Origin: Tangfeifania diversioriginum
GTDB lineage: Bacteria; Bacteroidota; Bacteroidia; Bacteroidales; Prolixibacteraceae
Direction: 5' to 3'
Length of the DNA stretch: 64,000 nucleotides
Assembly: GCF_900141875.1 (NCBI RefSeq)
Contig: NZ_FQZE01000004.1
Location: forward strand, 167,075 to 231,074
Below the pieces are notes generated by a model that was not told where the DNA came from, did no database searches, and saw only the letters and a list, made by a program, of their open reading frames with translations. Both the position numbers and the translations under genes were made by a program. Below, piece by piece: positions 8,992 through 17,873 of the stretch; the first letter of the stretch is position 1; each line of letters begins with the position of its first letter.

Positions 8992-9864
8992 ATGAACAAA
9001 AAAAAGCTAAATGCTTTAATCAATTTGCTGGACGACCCCGATCAAATGGTTTTTGAAGCCGCAGAAAAAGAGCTGCTAAAAGAAAACAACAGTATTATTT
9101 CAGATTTGGAAGAAAAATGGGAATCCAGTTATGATGAAATGTACCAGGAACGCATTGAAAACCTGATTCAGGATTTGCAGTTCAGGGAAACTAAAAAGCT
9201 GATGAACAAGTGGATTCATTCTGAAAAAAATGATTTGCTTGAAGGCTTTCTTGCCGTTGATCGTTTTCAGTATCCTGACATTAATTTACTGGGGATTTAT
9301 AAGAAAATTGAAAAGATTGAAAAAACAATTTGGCTGGAGCTGAATAATTCACTTACACTGCTTGAAAAAACTACCATTATCAATCATTTTATTTTCAATA
9401 TTAATGGATTCTCAGTCAATCACAACAACCTGTTCTCGCCGCAAAACTGTTTTTTAAATCAGTTGCTCGACACTAAAAACGGCAACCCGGTTTCTATCGG
9501 GATTTTCTATACGCTGATTGCCCGCAGACTGGGCTTATCCGCGCATTTTGCCGATTTCCCGAAAAACCCGCTGGTGGCAATTGTGGATCGCGAACTGGCC
9601 AAAAAAGTGCATGGGGACGACACAAAAACCAACGTGCTTTTTTATATTAACCCGTCAAATAAAGGCTCCATTACCAGCCGCAAGGAAATTGATTATCACC
9701 TGAAGAAAAACAATTACAGCCCAACCGATTATTTTGCCGAGCCAAAACACGATTTATATTTCATAAGACGTCTGTTGGAGTCGCTTCTGGAATCGTACCA
9801 GTCAATTGGATACACCGAAAAAATGGAAAAAATCCGGGAACTCATTTGGCTGTTCCCGGAATAA
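8992..9864 (+). CDS. SirB1/transglutaminase-like family protein
   Basis: A 290-residue soluble protein. The central part has the SirB1-type transglutaminase-like signature: NCFLNQLLDTKNGNPVSIGI followed by FYTLIARRLGLSAHFADFP, as in proteins named SirB1 or transglutaminase-like with TPR tail. The N-terminal ~90 residues are helical and acidic with HEAT-like character. Whether it retains protease or transglutaminase activity is unknown: the single visible Cys in NCFLNQ could be the nucleophile but I cannot place the full triad. It is translationally close to the nucleoside phosphorylase (5 bases). Confidence 0.75.
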   Translation: MNKKKLNALINLLDDPDQMVFEAAEKELLKENNSIISDLEEKWESSYDEMYQERIENLIQDLQFRETKKLMNKWIHSEKNDLLEGFLAVDRFQYPDINLLGIYKKIEKIEKTIWLELNNSLTLLEKTTIINHFIFNINGFSVNHNNLFSPQNCFLNQLLDTKNGNPVSIGIFYTLIARRLGLSAHFADFPKNPLVAIVDRELAKKVHGDDTKTNVLFYINPSNKGSITSRKEIDYHLKKNNYSPTDYFAEPKHDLYFIRRLLESLLESYQSIGYTEKMEKIRELIWLFPE

Positions 9865-9868
9865 CAAA

Positions 9869-10867
9869 TCATACCAAAATATTTTTGCAGTAATTCACGC
9901 ACTTTATTATTTCTTTTTGCGCATCGGAATTAGCAGGAACATTGTATTCCAGCTCAATGTCGCAGTAAATGGGCCATTCGTTTTCCTGTATCAGGTTCAA
10001 AATATCGGCAATGGGCGTGTCGCCTTCTCCCCAGGGCATATTGGTATTAGCCGGATTTGCATTTTTCCCGGTTTTGTCTTTCATATGAATGCTGAAAATC
10101 TGGTCGTGCAGCCTTTCAATTAATTCGTTGGGGTGTTTGCCCGTTGCCCCAAAATAGTGGCCAGCATCAAAGTTCAGCATATTTTTGGGTGAGTAGGCTA
10201 AAAATTCATCGAAGTTGAAATCGGGGTTCCCGGGCTGGGCGTGATTGTGGTAAATGGCGTACATGTTATGCTTTTCGGCAAATTTTCCTAACCGCTTGCA
10301 GGCGTCATGGCCAATTTCGTTTGTAATTCCCTTGGCACCTAAAGCTTTGGCGGCTTCAAAGGCATAATCGGTTTCTTCATCGCTCCAGTTGGCCGGCGAA
10401 AACTTCACAATATGAATATTCACTCCGGCTTTCTTGTACAATTTTCGTAACTCTTTATACTTTTTCATGGAAACCGACAAGCGCCATTCGCGTTGTCTTT
10501 CAGCTGCTGCTTCAGCTTTTTTTCGATATTCATCACGCTCTTCATCAGAAAGTTGAGCGTCACGGGGTGGTCGTGGTGGCATTGGCGGAATACCGGCAAA
10601 CTCTTCGGCCACATTGCCCATCAATTCGATAGAACTGATGCCTGCCTCGACACAATAATTTAAAATATCCTGGGCGGAACCGGGCATGCTACGCCAGCTG
10701 TAAGTGATAGCTCCAATTTGTACACCGCCAAATTTTGAATCAGGCTTGCTTTTCATCAGCGAATTTCCGTAACTGAGCGGCGTAAAAGCAATTGCTGCCG
10801 TTGCCGCTGCTGTTGTACCAATAAATTTGCGGCGGGAAATGCTGTTGTTTTTGTCATTTTTGTTCAT
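9869..10867 (-). CDS. Tat-exported sugar phosphate isomerase/epimerase family protein
   Basis: A 332-residue TIM-barrel protein of the xylose-isomerase-like (AP endonuclease 2) superfamily. The start at 10867 is preferred over 10963 because it opens directly into a twin-arginine signal: SRRKFIGTTAAATAAIAFTP. Later motifs are IGAITYSWRSM, GISSIELMGN, AIYHNHAQPG (metal ligand His) and NFDAGHYFGATGKHP, IFSIHMKDKTG, CDIELEYN, giving the usual His/Asp/Glu metal set. A proline-rich insert (PPMPPRPPRD) near residue 95 is typical of the secreted Bacteroidota subfamily. The substrate is not evident. It lies 123 bases downstream of ftcD on the same strand but has no clear role in histidine breakdown. 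Confidence 0.85.
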   Translation of the reverse strand: MNKNDKNNSISRRKFIGTTAAATAAIAFTPLSYGNSLMKSKPDSKFGGVQIGAITYSWRSMPGSAQDILNYCVEAGISSIELMGNVAEEFAGIPPMPPRPPRDAQLSDEERDEYRKKAEAAAERQREWRLSVSMKKYKELRKLYKKAGVNIHIVKFSPANWSDEETDYAFEAAKALGAKGITNEIGHDACKRLGKFAEKHNMYAIYHNHAQPGNPDFNFDEFLAYSPKNMLNFDAGHYFGATGKHPNELIERLHDQIFSIHMKDKTGKNANPANTNMPWGEGDTPIADILNLIQENEWPIYCDIELEYNVPANSDAQKEIIKCVNYCKNILV

Positions 10868-10990
10868 AATCGATATTTTAGTTGATTTAAGTAGAAGTAA
10901 CTTTAAAAATAGAAAATTAACCGGAAAAGCGTTAATAATGATGAATAACAAATCCTCACACATTCATTTTTTTTAAGAGCTGCGGTGCTA

Positions 10991-12688
10991 TTATTCAGTA
11001 ATTTTTTCTTCAACAGTTCGCAAAATTTCTTTCTCCATTTTTCTTGCATTTTCCAGCAATTCGTCCGCCTTTTTCATTGTTCTTGTCAGCCAGGTTTTAT
11101 CCTCGTAACCGGCAGCATTAATTTTAACATTAAGCAGTGCTCCTTCAACCGCAGTGCGTGCGCAAAGCGCTCCCACGCCGGCATCCGACACTGAATTAGG
11201 ATTACCGGTTTCGGCCATCGCCTGCATAGCTTCCATCGAATCATGCGCCAGTTGCATCACTTTCAACGGCACTTCAATGGCGTTTTTGGTGGCTTGCTGA
11301 ATGGCTTTTTGCCGTTCCGCTTTTTCTTTTTCGCTCGATTTGGGCATGCCAAATGCTGCCATAATTTTATTGAAAACGGCTGTATCTTCATCCACACATT
11401 TCAGCAATGCATCATGGTATTCCTTGCCTTTCTCAGCCCAATTCGAAAATTCTTCCCAGCGATGATCCCAACCACGCTTGTGCGCCGAGAGGTTGGCTAC
11501 CATTGTTCCCAGTGCTGCGCCCAGTGCTCCCACATACGCCGAAATAGAACCACCGCCCGGTGCGGGAGATTCGGATGCCGTGTTGTACATGAAATCAGCC
11601 AACGTTTTATCCACCAGCTTTTCAGCCGAATCATCAGCAATCATGTATTCAATGATTTTCTTTTTCGGATCAAATGGTTTCAGCTCGTCGAGACCCAGCG
11701 ATTTGATGGCGATTTTGATGATTTCATCGTCCGAGATTCCGGTGGAACGCTGCTGCTTGCGCAGGAAATATTTTCCGGCATCGAGCATGGCCTGCAACGG
11801 AACCAAACCTACCAGTTCTGAGCCGGTAACGCGAATACCCCGCTCACGCGCTTTTTCAGAAATTTCATCAAAAGCCACATGAATGGGCGTTACAGTTATA
11901 TCGGTCAGGTTGATGGAGATTTGTGCAATCCCGTATTCCTCGATGTACCAGCCAATGGCACGCGTTTTTTTCAATGTTCCCGGAATACGCACAGGCTCGC
12001 CGTTTTCATCTTTAATTATTTTCCCGGTAAGTTTGTTCCCTTCTCGTTTAACACGTCCGGCTTCGCGCACATCAAATGCAATGGAATTGGCTCGCCGGGT
12101 GGAAGTGGTGTTCAGATTCACATTGTAGGCCACCAGGAAATTTCGTGCTCCTATTGCCGTTGCTCCGGATTTTGCCACCTTGGCAGACCATTCTCCCGGG
12201 CCAAAATCAGGCTTCCATTTTTCTGACGAAATGCGATCTTTCAATGCTTCGTACTCTCCCGTGCGGCAACTGGCCAGGCTTTTACGTTTATCGTTAAATG
12301 CTGCAAATTCATAACAGTAAACCGGAATATCAAGCTCCTTCCCTACTCTTTCGGCCAGTTTGCGGGCATATTCCACCGCTTCTTCCATGCTCACATTGGC
12401 AACCGGAACCAGCGGACAAACATCGGTAGCGCCAAAACGGGGATGTTCGCCTTTGTGAACCGACATATCAATTATTTCCGAGGCTTTTTTTATGCCCCTG
12501 AAAGCAGCCTCAGCAACATCATTCGGATGGCCAACAAAAGTCACTACTGTACGGTTGGTCGCTTTCCCCGGATCCACATCAAGCAATTTTACGCCTTCCA
12601 CAGTTTCAATGGCATCGGTGATTTCTTTTATTTTAGCCAAATCACGTCCTTCAGAAAAATTGGGAACGCACTCAATTATTTTATCCAT
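10991..12688 (-). CDS. ftcD: Bifunctional glutamate formimidoyltransferase / formimidoyl-THF cyclodeaminase
   Basis: Last step of the formiminoglutamate branch of histidine degradation: it moves the formimino group from formimino-glutamate to tetrahydrofolate and then releases ammonia to give methenyl-THF. Residues 1-~330 are the transferase (IIECVPNFSEGRD at the N-terminus, MSVHKGEHPRFGATDVCPLVP with the catalytic His region, QISINLTD). Residues ~350-565 are the helical cyclodeaminase (TASESPAPGGGSISAYVGALGAALG). At 565 residues this is the fused form seen in animals and many Bacteroidota. It lies 105 bases after hutI on the same strand; a TATTTTTG element at 12764-12771 may give it its own promoter. 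Confidence 0.96.
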   Translation of the reverse strand: MDKIIECVPNFSEGRDLAKIKEITDAIETVEGVKLLDVDPGKATNRTVVTFVGHPNDVAEAAFRGIKKASEIIDMSVHKGEHPRFGATDVCPLVPVANVSMEEAVEYARKLAERVGKELDIPVYCYEFAAFNDKRKSLASCRTGEYEALKDRISSEKWKPDFGPGEWSAKVAKSGATAIGARNFLVAYNVNLNTTSTRRANSIAFDVREAGRVKREGNKLTGKIIKDENGEPVRIPGTLKKTRAIGWYIEEYGIAQISINLTDITVTPIHVAFDEISEKARERGIRVTGSELVGLVPLQAMLDAGKYFLRKQQRSTGISDDEIIKIAIKSLGLDELKPFDPKKKIIEYMIADDSAEKLVDKTLADFMYNTASESPAPGGGSISAYVGALGAALGTMVANLSAHKRGWDHRWEEFSNWAEKGKEYHDALLKCVDEDTAVFNKIMAAFGMPKSSEKEKAERQKAIQQATKNAIEVPLKVMQLAHDSMEAMQAMAETGNPNSVSDAGVGALCARTAVEGALLNVKINAAGYEDKTWLTRTMKKADELLENARKMEKEILRTVEEKITE

Positions 12689-12763
12689 AAGTTTCTATTT
12701 TTTAGCCACAATATTTTACAACTATTTTCACAAAGAAAAATCATGAAAATAATTGCATTCATT

Positions 12764-12771
12764 CAAAAATA
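12764..12771 (-). promoter_or_regulatory. Possible -7 element of ftcD
   Basis: Minus-strand TATTTTTG, exact TAnnTTTG match, in the hutI-ftcD gap, about 75 bases before the ftcD ATG. The leader would be rather long, so confidence is low. Confidence 0.25.
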
Positions 12772-12793
12772 GAATGATAATTTTCATCAGGAA

Positions 12794-14047
12794 TCAGAAA
12801 TTCTGGATTTCGCCGTTTAAAATGACGGTTTCGATTAAATCGGCTGCGAACCGGTAAGGTAAATATTCTATTCCCGGCATGTCGGATGTCACGAATAAGT
12901 TGGCCGTTTTGCCGCGTGCAATTGTGCCTAACCGGTCGCTGATTCCCATTGCATAGGCAGAGTTGAGTGTAGTGGCATTTATAACTTCTTCGGGAAGCAT
13001 ATTGTATTTTATGCACCCCAGCGAGGATATAAAATTCATATTTCCACTTGGCGACGAGCCGGGATTATAATCAGAAGCCATTGCAACAGGCAACCCTGCC
13101 TCAATCATTTCGCGGACCGGTGAAAGTTTCATATTCAGAAAAAAAGCGGCTCCCGGTAAAACAGTTGGCATGGTTTCGGTTCCTTTCAGGGCCTTAAATT
13201 CTGCCTCTCCCATGTGTTCAAGATGATCGACAGAAAGGGCATTGTATTTTACCCCGGCCTGAACTCCACCGGTGAGGCCCAGTTCATTGGCATGAATTTT
13301 TGGGCGAAGTCCGTGTTTGATTCCGGCCATTAAAATGCGCTCCGTGTCTTCCACGGAAAAAAAGCCCTGGTCGCAAAATACATCGATAAAGTCGGCCAGT
13401 TCTTCAGCCGCCACCTGCGGAATCATTTCGTTAATAACCAAATCTACATATTTTGAAGGGTTGTTTTTATATTCAGCAGGAATGGCATGAGCCCCCAAAA
13501 ATGTGGAACGTACGCAAACAGGAGCTGTTTCTTTTATCCATTTGATGACCTTCAGCATTTTGATTTCGCTTTCGGTGGTTAATCCATAACCACTTTTAAT
13601 TTCCACAGCGCCGGTACCACTTTTCATGATTTCCAGAATCCTGTTCATGGCATCGTTGTATAGTTCTTCTTCTGTTTTTTCCTGCATCAGTTTTGCCGAA
13701 TTCAGGATTCCCCCGCCACGCCGGGCAATTTCTTCATACGATAATCCTTTTATGCGGTCAACAAACTCTTTTTCGCGTGAACCCGGAAATACAATATGCG
13801 TGTGTGAATCGCAGTAACTGGGATACACCATGCGGTTTGAGCAGTCGATTTCAACCAGCAGATCGTCGTCGCAATAGGCATCTTTTAAATTCTCCATCGG
13901 GCCAAATTCCTGAATCAGTTCATCGCTGATTATCAGAAAAGCATTTTTGATGGTATTTACTTTCGCCATTTCTTTTCCGGCCCTGAACGCCACTGGTTCG
14001 TCCTCAACCTGAACCAGTTCTTTTATATTCTCGAGTAGTAACTTCAT
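12794..14047 (-). CDS. hutI: Imidazolonepropionase
   Basis: Hydrolyses 4-imidazolone-5-propanoate to N-formimino-L-glutamate, the substrate of FtcD encoded just downstream. Amidohydrolase-superfamily motifs are clear: SYCDSHTHIVFPGSR (metal-binding HxH), EIKSGYGLTTESEIKML, RSTFLGAHAIPAEY, IHANELG and SVDHLEHMG, and MASDYNPGSSPSGNM with the metal Asp. Length of 417 residues is usual. hutH and hutU are not in the window. It is divergent from the YfcC-type carrier, separated by 154 bases. Confidence 0.96.
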   Translation of the reverse strand: MKLLLENIKELVQVEDEPVAFRAGKEMAKVNTIKNAFLIISDELIQEFGPMENLKDAYCDDDLLVEIDCSNRMVYPSYCDSHTHIVFPGSREKEFVDRIKGLSYEEIARRGGGILNSAKLMQEKTEEELYNDAMNRILEIMKSGTGAVEIKSGYGLTTESEIKMLKVIKWIKETAPVCVRSTFLGAHAIPAEYKNNPSKYVDLVINEMIPQVAAEELADFIDVFCDQGFFSVEDTERILMAGIKHGLRPKIHANELGLTGGVQAGVKYNALSVDHLEHMGEAEFKALKGTETMPTVLPGAAFFLNMKLSPVREMIEAGLPVAMASDYNPGSSPSGNMNFISSLGCIKYNMLPEEVINATTLNSAYAMGISDRLGTIARGKTANLFVTSDMPGIEYLPYRFAADLIETVILNGEIQNF

Positions 14048-14201
14048 TTTTTCTATTTTATCTGATAAGGTACAAAATTGATTTCAAAAATCATAAAGTA
14101 TGTTAGATCCAATAAAAAGATCTTTTCGATTTTAACTGCTGCCAAAAATCATGGGAAACACGCCAAATTTATTATTTTCGGGATTCTAAAAATAAAAAGA
14201 C

Positions 14202-15797
14202 ATGCTGAAAAAGGTACCGCACACCTATGTAATTATTTTTTCGCTTATTGTTTTTTGCGCTGTTTTAACCTGGTTTATCCCCGGAGGTGAATTTGAACGG
14301 GAGCAAACAGTTGTGAATGGAGTGGAACGGGAAGTAATAAAACCGGGATCGTTTCAGTACATTGAAAGCGATCGCCAAACCTGGCAGTCTTTTTCAGCGT
14401 TTTTTGACGGGTTTGTGAATACGGCCAACATTATCGCTTTCATTATTATGATTGGCGGGGCCTTTTGGATTTTAAACGAAAGCAAAGCCATTGATATTGG
14501 CATTTATTCTTTTTTGAAATTTGCCAAAAAATGGGAGCGCAACAAATTGCTGCGTAAGCTGGGAGTAAACAACATCATTTTGACAGGCATTATGCTTATT
14601 TTCAGCTTGTTTGGCGCTGTTTTTGGCATGAGTGAAGAAACCATTGCATTTACCATTATTTTTGTTCCGCTGGCCATTTCAATGGGCTACGATTCCATTG
14701 TGGGTGTGTCACTCTGTTTTGTTGCTGCCGCGCTTGGTTTTGCAGGTGCTTTTTTAAATCCTTTTACCGTTGGAATTGCGCAGGGATTATCTGATATTCC
14801 GCTGTTCTCAGGAATTGAATACCGCATTTTCATGTGGATTGTAATTAACATTGTAGGATTCACATTTATTTTACGATACGCCTCGCGCATTCATAAAAAT
14901 CCCAAAAAATCGTTGGTTTACAAAGAAGATGAATACTGGCGCCACAGAAATGAAAATTCGGAAACTAGCTTTAAATTTAAAGTTCCACGCGGGGCATGGA
15001 TTGCATTTGCATCGCTTTCAGTTTTTTTGATACTTTTTTCGGTGTTTTTTCCCATAAGCATTCTAAAAATCGGAAACAGCGAAATTTCATTTCCGGCCGT
15101 GCCTGTAGCCACAGCTCTTTTTATTGTATCGGGCATTTTGACGTTACGCAAAACTGTTCACTACTTTATATTGAGCCTGCTCACATTTACCATAATTTTT
15201 CTGATAATTGGCGTAATGGGCTACGGATGGTATGTAATGGAAATCGCCACACTTTTCCTGGCCCTGGGTATTTTTTCAGGAATTGCAGCAGGAAAAACGC
15301 CAAACAAAATTACCAATCTGTTTATTGAAGGCGCACAGGATATTTTGCCGGCGGCGCTGGTAGTTGGGCTGGCTGGCGGCATTGTTGTAATTCTTGAAGA
15401 CGGAAAAATTATTGATACCATTTTATATTCCGTTTCGCAATCGATGCAGGATTTGGGTAAAGTGGGTTCAGTGAGCATCATGTATGTTATTCAATCGTTT
15501 CTGAATATTTTTATTCCATCGGGATCGGGAAAGGCGGCACTTACCATGCCCATGATGTCGCAGTTTTCTGATTTAATTGGCATTTCGCGACAGGCCACTG
15601 TGGTGGCTTTTCAGTTTGGCGACGGGTTTACCAACATGATAACCCCCACCTCGGGTGTACTGATCGGAGTGCTTGGAATTGCCCGTATTCCCTACGAGAA
15701 ATGGTTTAAATGGGTAGCGCCGTTTGTGGTGATTTTAACTGTGCTCGGATTTCTTTTGTTGCTGCCAACAGTTTTAATGGATTTGAACGGATTTTAA
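14202..15797 (+). CDS. YfcC/DcuC-type carrier (basic amino acid or C4-dicarboxylate family)
   Basis: A 531-residue integral membrane protein with about 12 hydrophobic segments. It begins VPHTYVIIFSLIVFCAVLTWF and IPGGEFER, the hallmark of the YfcC family within the DcuC/ion-transporter superfamily. Other family features are GMSEETIAFTIIFVPLAISMGYD, FNPFTVGIAQGLS-like segment (LNPFTVGIAQGL), FIPSGSGKAALTMPMMSQ and DGFTNMITPTSGVL. Members are annotated as basic amino acid antiporters or dicarboxylate carriers, but few have been tested. Being divergent from hutI, uptake of histidine or an amino acid derived from it is a reasonable guess, no more. Confidence 0.85.
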   Translation: MLKKVPHTYVIIFSLIVFCAVLTWFIPGGEFEREQTVVNGVEREVIKPGSFQYIESDRQTWQSFSAFFDGFVNTANIIAFIIMIGGAFWILNESKAIDIGIYSFLKFAKKWERNKLLRKLGVNNIILTGIMLIFSLFGAVFGMSEETIAFTIIFVPLAISMGYDSIVGVSLCFVAAALGFAGAFLNPFTVGIAQGLSDIPLFSGIEYRIFMWIVINIVGFTFILRYASRIHKNPKKSLVYKEDEYWRHRNENSETSFKFKVPRGAWIAFASLSVFLILFSVFFPISILKIGNSEISFPAVPVATALFIVSGILTLRKTVHYFILSLLTFTIIFLIIGVMGYGWYVMEIATLFLALGIFSGIAAGKTPNKITNLFIEGAQDILPAALVVGLAGGIVVILEDGKIIDTILYSVSQSMQDLGKVGSVSIMYVIQSFLNIFIPSGSGKAALTMPMMSQFSDLIGISRQATVVAFQFGDGFTNMITPTSGVLIGVLGIARIPYEKWFKWVAPFVVILTVLGFLLLLPTVLMDLNGF

Positions 15798-15802
15798 GCA
15801 TG

Positions 15803-15845
15803 AAAAAAGCCTGACACATTTTGAGCCAGGCTTGTCATTTTTTAT
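15803..15845. terminator. Bidirectional terminator between carrier and ferredoxin genes
   Basis: AAGCCTG (15807-15813) pairs with CAGGCTT (15827-15833) around a 13-base loop. An A-run precedes it and a T-rich stretch follows, so it can serve both convergent genes. Confidence 0.7.
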
Positions 15846-15856
15846 TTCGTCCGGTA

Positions 15857-16108
<252 letters not shown>

Positions 16109-16167
16109 TCATTAATTTCTTTGCTTGCGAAAATTTTGCTCCATGACGCGTTTCACCATCTTTTTGT

Positions 16168-16175
16168 TAATTTTG
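16168..16175 (+). promoter_or_regulatory. -7 promoter element of ZIP transporter gene
   Basis: TAATTTTG, exact TAnnTTTG, 20 bases before the ATG at 16196. It supports that start over an upstream in-frame TTG. Confidence 0.35.
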
Positions 16176-16195
16176 GGAACAAAACCGAATTATAT

Positions 16196-17026
16196 ATGGA
16201 CACAAGCAACATTTTGTACGCACTGCTGTTAACGGCATTTGCCGGTCTCTCAACCGGAATTGGAAGCGCCATTGCGTTTTTGGCCCGAAGCACCAATACA
16301 AAACTATTGACAGTATCACTTGGTTTCTCAGCAGGCGTTATGATTTATATTTCGTTTGTCGAAATTTTTGCTGAAGCAAAAGAAAGCTTCATTGGCAATT
16401 TTGGTGATTTTTACGGAACCCTTTATACCATCAGTGGTTTTTTTGGAGGAATGCTGCTTATTGCACTAATTGATAAATTTATTCCAACGATAGAAAACCC
16501 TCACGAAATGCACTCGATTGAAGAGATGCAGGGAAAAAATCCTAAGGACAGTGCACGCTACAAAAAACTTTACCGGATGGGAATTTTAACTGCACTGGCT
16601 GTTGCAATCCATAACTTCCCGGAAGGCATTGCCACATTTATGACAGCACTGAATGATCCAACCGTGGGTATTGCCATTGCTATTGCCATAGCTATTCACA
16701 ATATTCCTGAAGGGATAGCTGTTTCGGTGCCCATATATTATGCTACCGGCAACCGTAAAAAAGCATTTTTGTATTCGTTTCTTTCAGGGTTGGCTGAACC
16801 TGTGGGTGCTGTATTAGCTTATCTTTTGCTCTTTCCTTTTTTAACTACCGGGAATTCTCAAATAGTATTTGCTTCCACAATGGCAGCAGTGGCTGGTATT
16901 ATGGTTTTTATCTCGCTTGATGAACTGCTTCCTTCAGCTGAAGAATATGGCGAGCACCACTGGGGGATTTACGGGTTAATAGGCGGAATGGTAGTGATGG
17001 CAGTCAGCCTGCTACTTCTCAATTGA
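16196..17026 (+). CDS. ZIP family divalent metal transporter (ZupT-like)
   Basis: Inner-membrane importer for Zn2+ and perhaps Fe2+ or Mn2+. The protein has 276 residues and about eight membrane helices. Two paired metal-path motifs are visible, AVAIHNFPEGIATF and AIAIHNIPEGIAVS, matching helices 4 and 5 of ZupT. A short cytosolic loop HEMHSIEEMQ (potential metal-sensing His/Glu) lies between helices 3 and 4, as in the family. The start at 16196 follows a good -7 element. The 3' end overlaps the convergent nth gene by 15 bases. Confidence 0.92.
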   Translation: MDTSNILYALLLTAFAGLSTGIGSAIAFLARSTNTKLLTVSLGFSAGVMIYISFVEIFAEAKESFIGNFGDFYGTLYTISGFFGGMLLIALIDKFIPTIENPHEMHSIEEMQGKNPKDSARYKKLYRMGILTALAVAIHNFPEGIATFMTALNDPTVGIAIAIAIAIHNIPEGIAVSVPIYYATGNRKKAFLYSFLSGLAEPVGAVLAYLLLFPFLTTGNSQIVFASTMAAVAGIMVFISLDELLPSAEEYGEHHWGIYGLIGGMVVMAVSLLLLN

Positions 17027-17665
17027 CTTTACATTTTTGATAAAGTAGTTACACACCTCCTGTAATCCGCACTTTTCGCATTTCGGGCTTCGGGCTGTGC
17101 ACACATACCGACCGTGCAAAATAAGCCAGTGGTGGGCCTGCGGCACCAAATCCAGAGGGATGTATTTCATCAGTTGCATTTCGGTGGCCAGCGGAGTTTT
17201 TGCATTTTGGCTCAACCCAATGCGTGCAGCTACCCTGAAAACATGCGTGTCAACTGCCAAAGTCGGTTTCTGATACACAACAGAGGCAATTACATTTGCT
17301 GTTTTTCGTCCAACTCCCGGCAATTTTTGCAAATCGTTAACATCATCGGGCACTTTTCCGTCAAAAAGCTCGAGCAGTTTGCGTGACATGCCCACCAGGT
17401 GCTTGGCTTTATTGTTAGGGTACGAACAGCTTTTTATGTATTCGAACACCTCAGCCGGTTCGGACTGTGCCATTTCTTTGGGGCCCGGATAACGTTTCAG
17501 CAGTTCAGGAGTTATCAGGTTCACCCGTTTGTCTGTGCATTGAGCCGAAAGTATGACAGCAACAATAAGATGAAACGGGTTTTTATATTCAAGCTCGGTT
17601 TCTGCTACCGGCATTGTTTCCTGAAAATAACGGATAACAAATTCAAACAATTCCTTTTTTCGCAT
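17012..17665 (-). CDS. nth: Endonuclease III, DNA glycosylase/AP lyase
   Basis: Removes oxidised pyrimidines and cleaves the abasic site in base-excision repair. The helix-hairpin-helix LPGVGRKTANVIA carries the catalytic Lys, the Asp is in VDTHVFRVAARIG, and the C-terminal [4Fe-4S] loop has four Cys in CTARSPKCEKCGLQEVC. Length is 217 residues from the ATG at 17665. The ATG at 17683 is unlikely because the TATTTTTG element at 17681-17688 covers it. It overlaps the ZIP gene tail-to-tail by 15 bases. Confidence 0.95.
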   Translation of the reverse strand: MRKKELFEFVIRYFQETMPVAETELEYKNPFHLIVAVILSAQCTDKRVNLITPELLKRYPGPKEMAQSEPAEVFEYIKSCSYPNNKAKHLVGMSRKLLELFDGKVPDDVNDLQKLPGVGRKTANVIASVVYQKPTLAVDTHVFRVAARIGLSQNAKTPLATEMQLMKYIPLDLVPQAHHWLILHGRYVCTARSPKCEKCGLQEVCNYFIKNVKSIEK

Positions 17666-17680
17666 AAAATTTATTTTTTT

Positions 17681-17688
17681 CAAAAATA
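17681..17688 (-). promoter_or_regulatory. -7 promoter element of nth
   Basis: Minus-strand TATTTTTG, exact TAnnTTTG match, 16 bases before the ATG at 17665. It overlaps the alternative upstream ATG and so decides the start. Confidence 0.4.
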
Positions 17689-17727
17689 GTCGAAAAATTA
17701 TTCAAAAAAAGTGTAACAAAATCACAA

Positions 17728-17757
17728 ATGTTGAGTCATACGAACAGAAGTTACTAA
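17728..17757 (+). CDS. Possible leader peptide ahead of ABC-F gene
   Basis: ATG at 17728 opens a nine-codon frame MLSHTNRSY ending in two consecutive TAA codons. Directly after the stops comes an 8-bp hairpin (17762-17787), then an intrinsic terminator (17816-17840), then the ABC-F start. The arrangement is like ribosome-mediated attenuators, but such a short frame can occur by chance. Confidence 0.25.
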   Translation: MLSHTNRSY

Positions 17758-17761
17758 TAAC

Positions 17762-17787
17762 CCATTTCTCCCCCTCTATAGAAATGG
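17762..17787 (+). promoter_or_regulatory. Hairpin in ABC-F leader
   Basis: CCATTTCT (17762-17769) pairs perfectly with AGAAATGG (17780-17787) around a 10-base pyrimidine-rich loop. There is no T-tract after it, so it is not itself a terminator. Confidence 0.4.
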
Positions 17788-17815
17788 TTTTAAATTAGTT
17801 AATTAAACAGACGTG

Positions 17816-17840
17816 AAAAGCCGGTTAACGCCGGCTTTTT
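17816..17840 (+). terminator. Intrinsic terminator just upstream of ABC-F gene
   Basis: AAAAGCCGG (17816-17824), loop TTAACG, then CCGGCTTTT plus further T residues. It ends 34 bases before the ABC-F ATG. The only plus-strand gene it could close is the ZIP gene, about 790 bases away across nth; otherwise it sits in the ABC-F leader. Confidence 0.7.
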
Positions 17841-17854
17841 TAGTTTGTATTTTC

Positions 17855-17862
17855 TATTTTTG
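17855..17862 (+). promoter_or_regulatory. Possible -7 element of ABC-F gene
   Basis: TATTTTTG, exact TAnnTTTG match, 11 bases before the ATG at 17874. If used, transcription begins after the upstream terminator and the mRNA is almost leaderless. Confidence 0.35.
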
Positions 17863-17873
17863 CCAAAAATTTA

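Noticed and set aside
11243..11821. 192-codon plus-strand frame inside ftcD
   Set aside because: Antisense shadow of a conserved enzyme gene.
14078..14290. 70-codon frame overlapping the start of the YfcC-type gene
   Set aside because: Overlaps a well-supported start in another frame; rich in Lys/Ile as expected from random AT-rich DNA.
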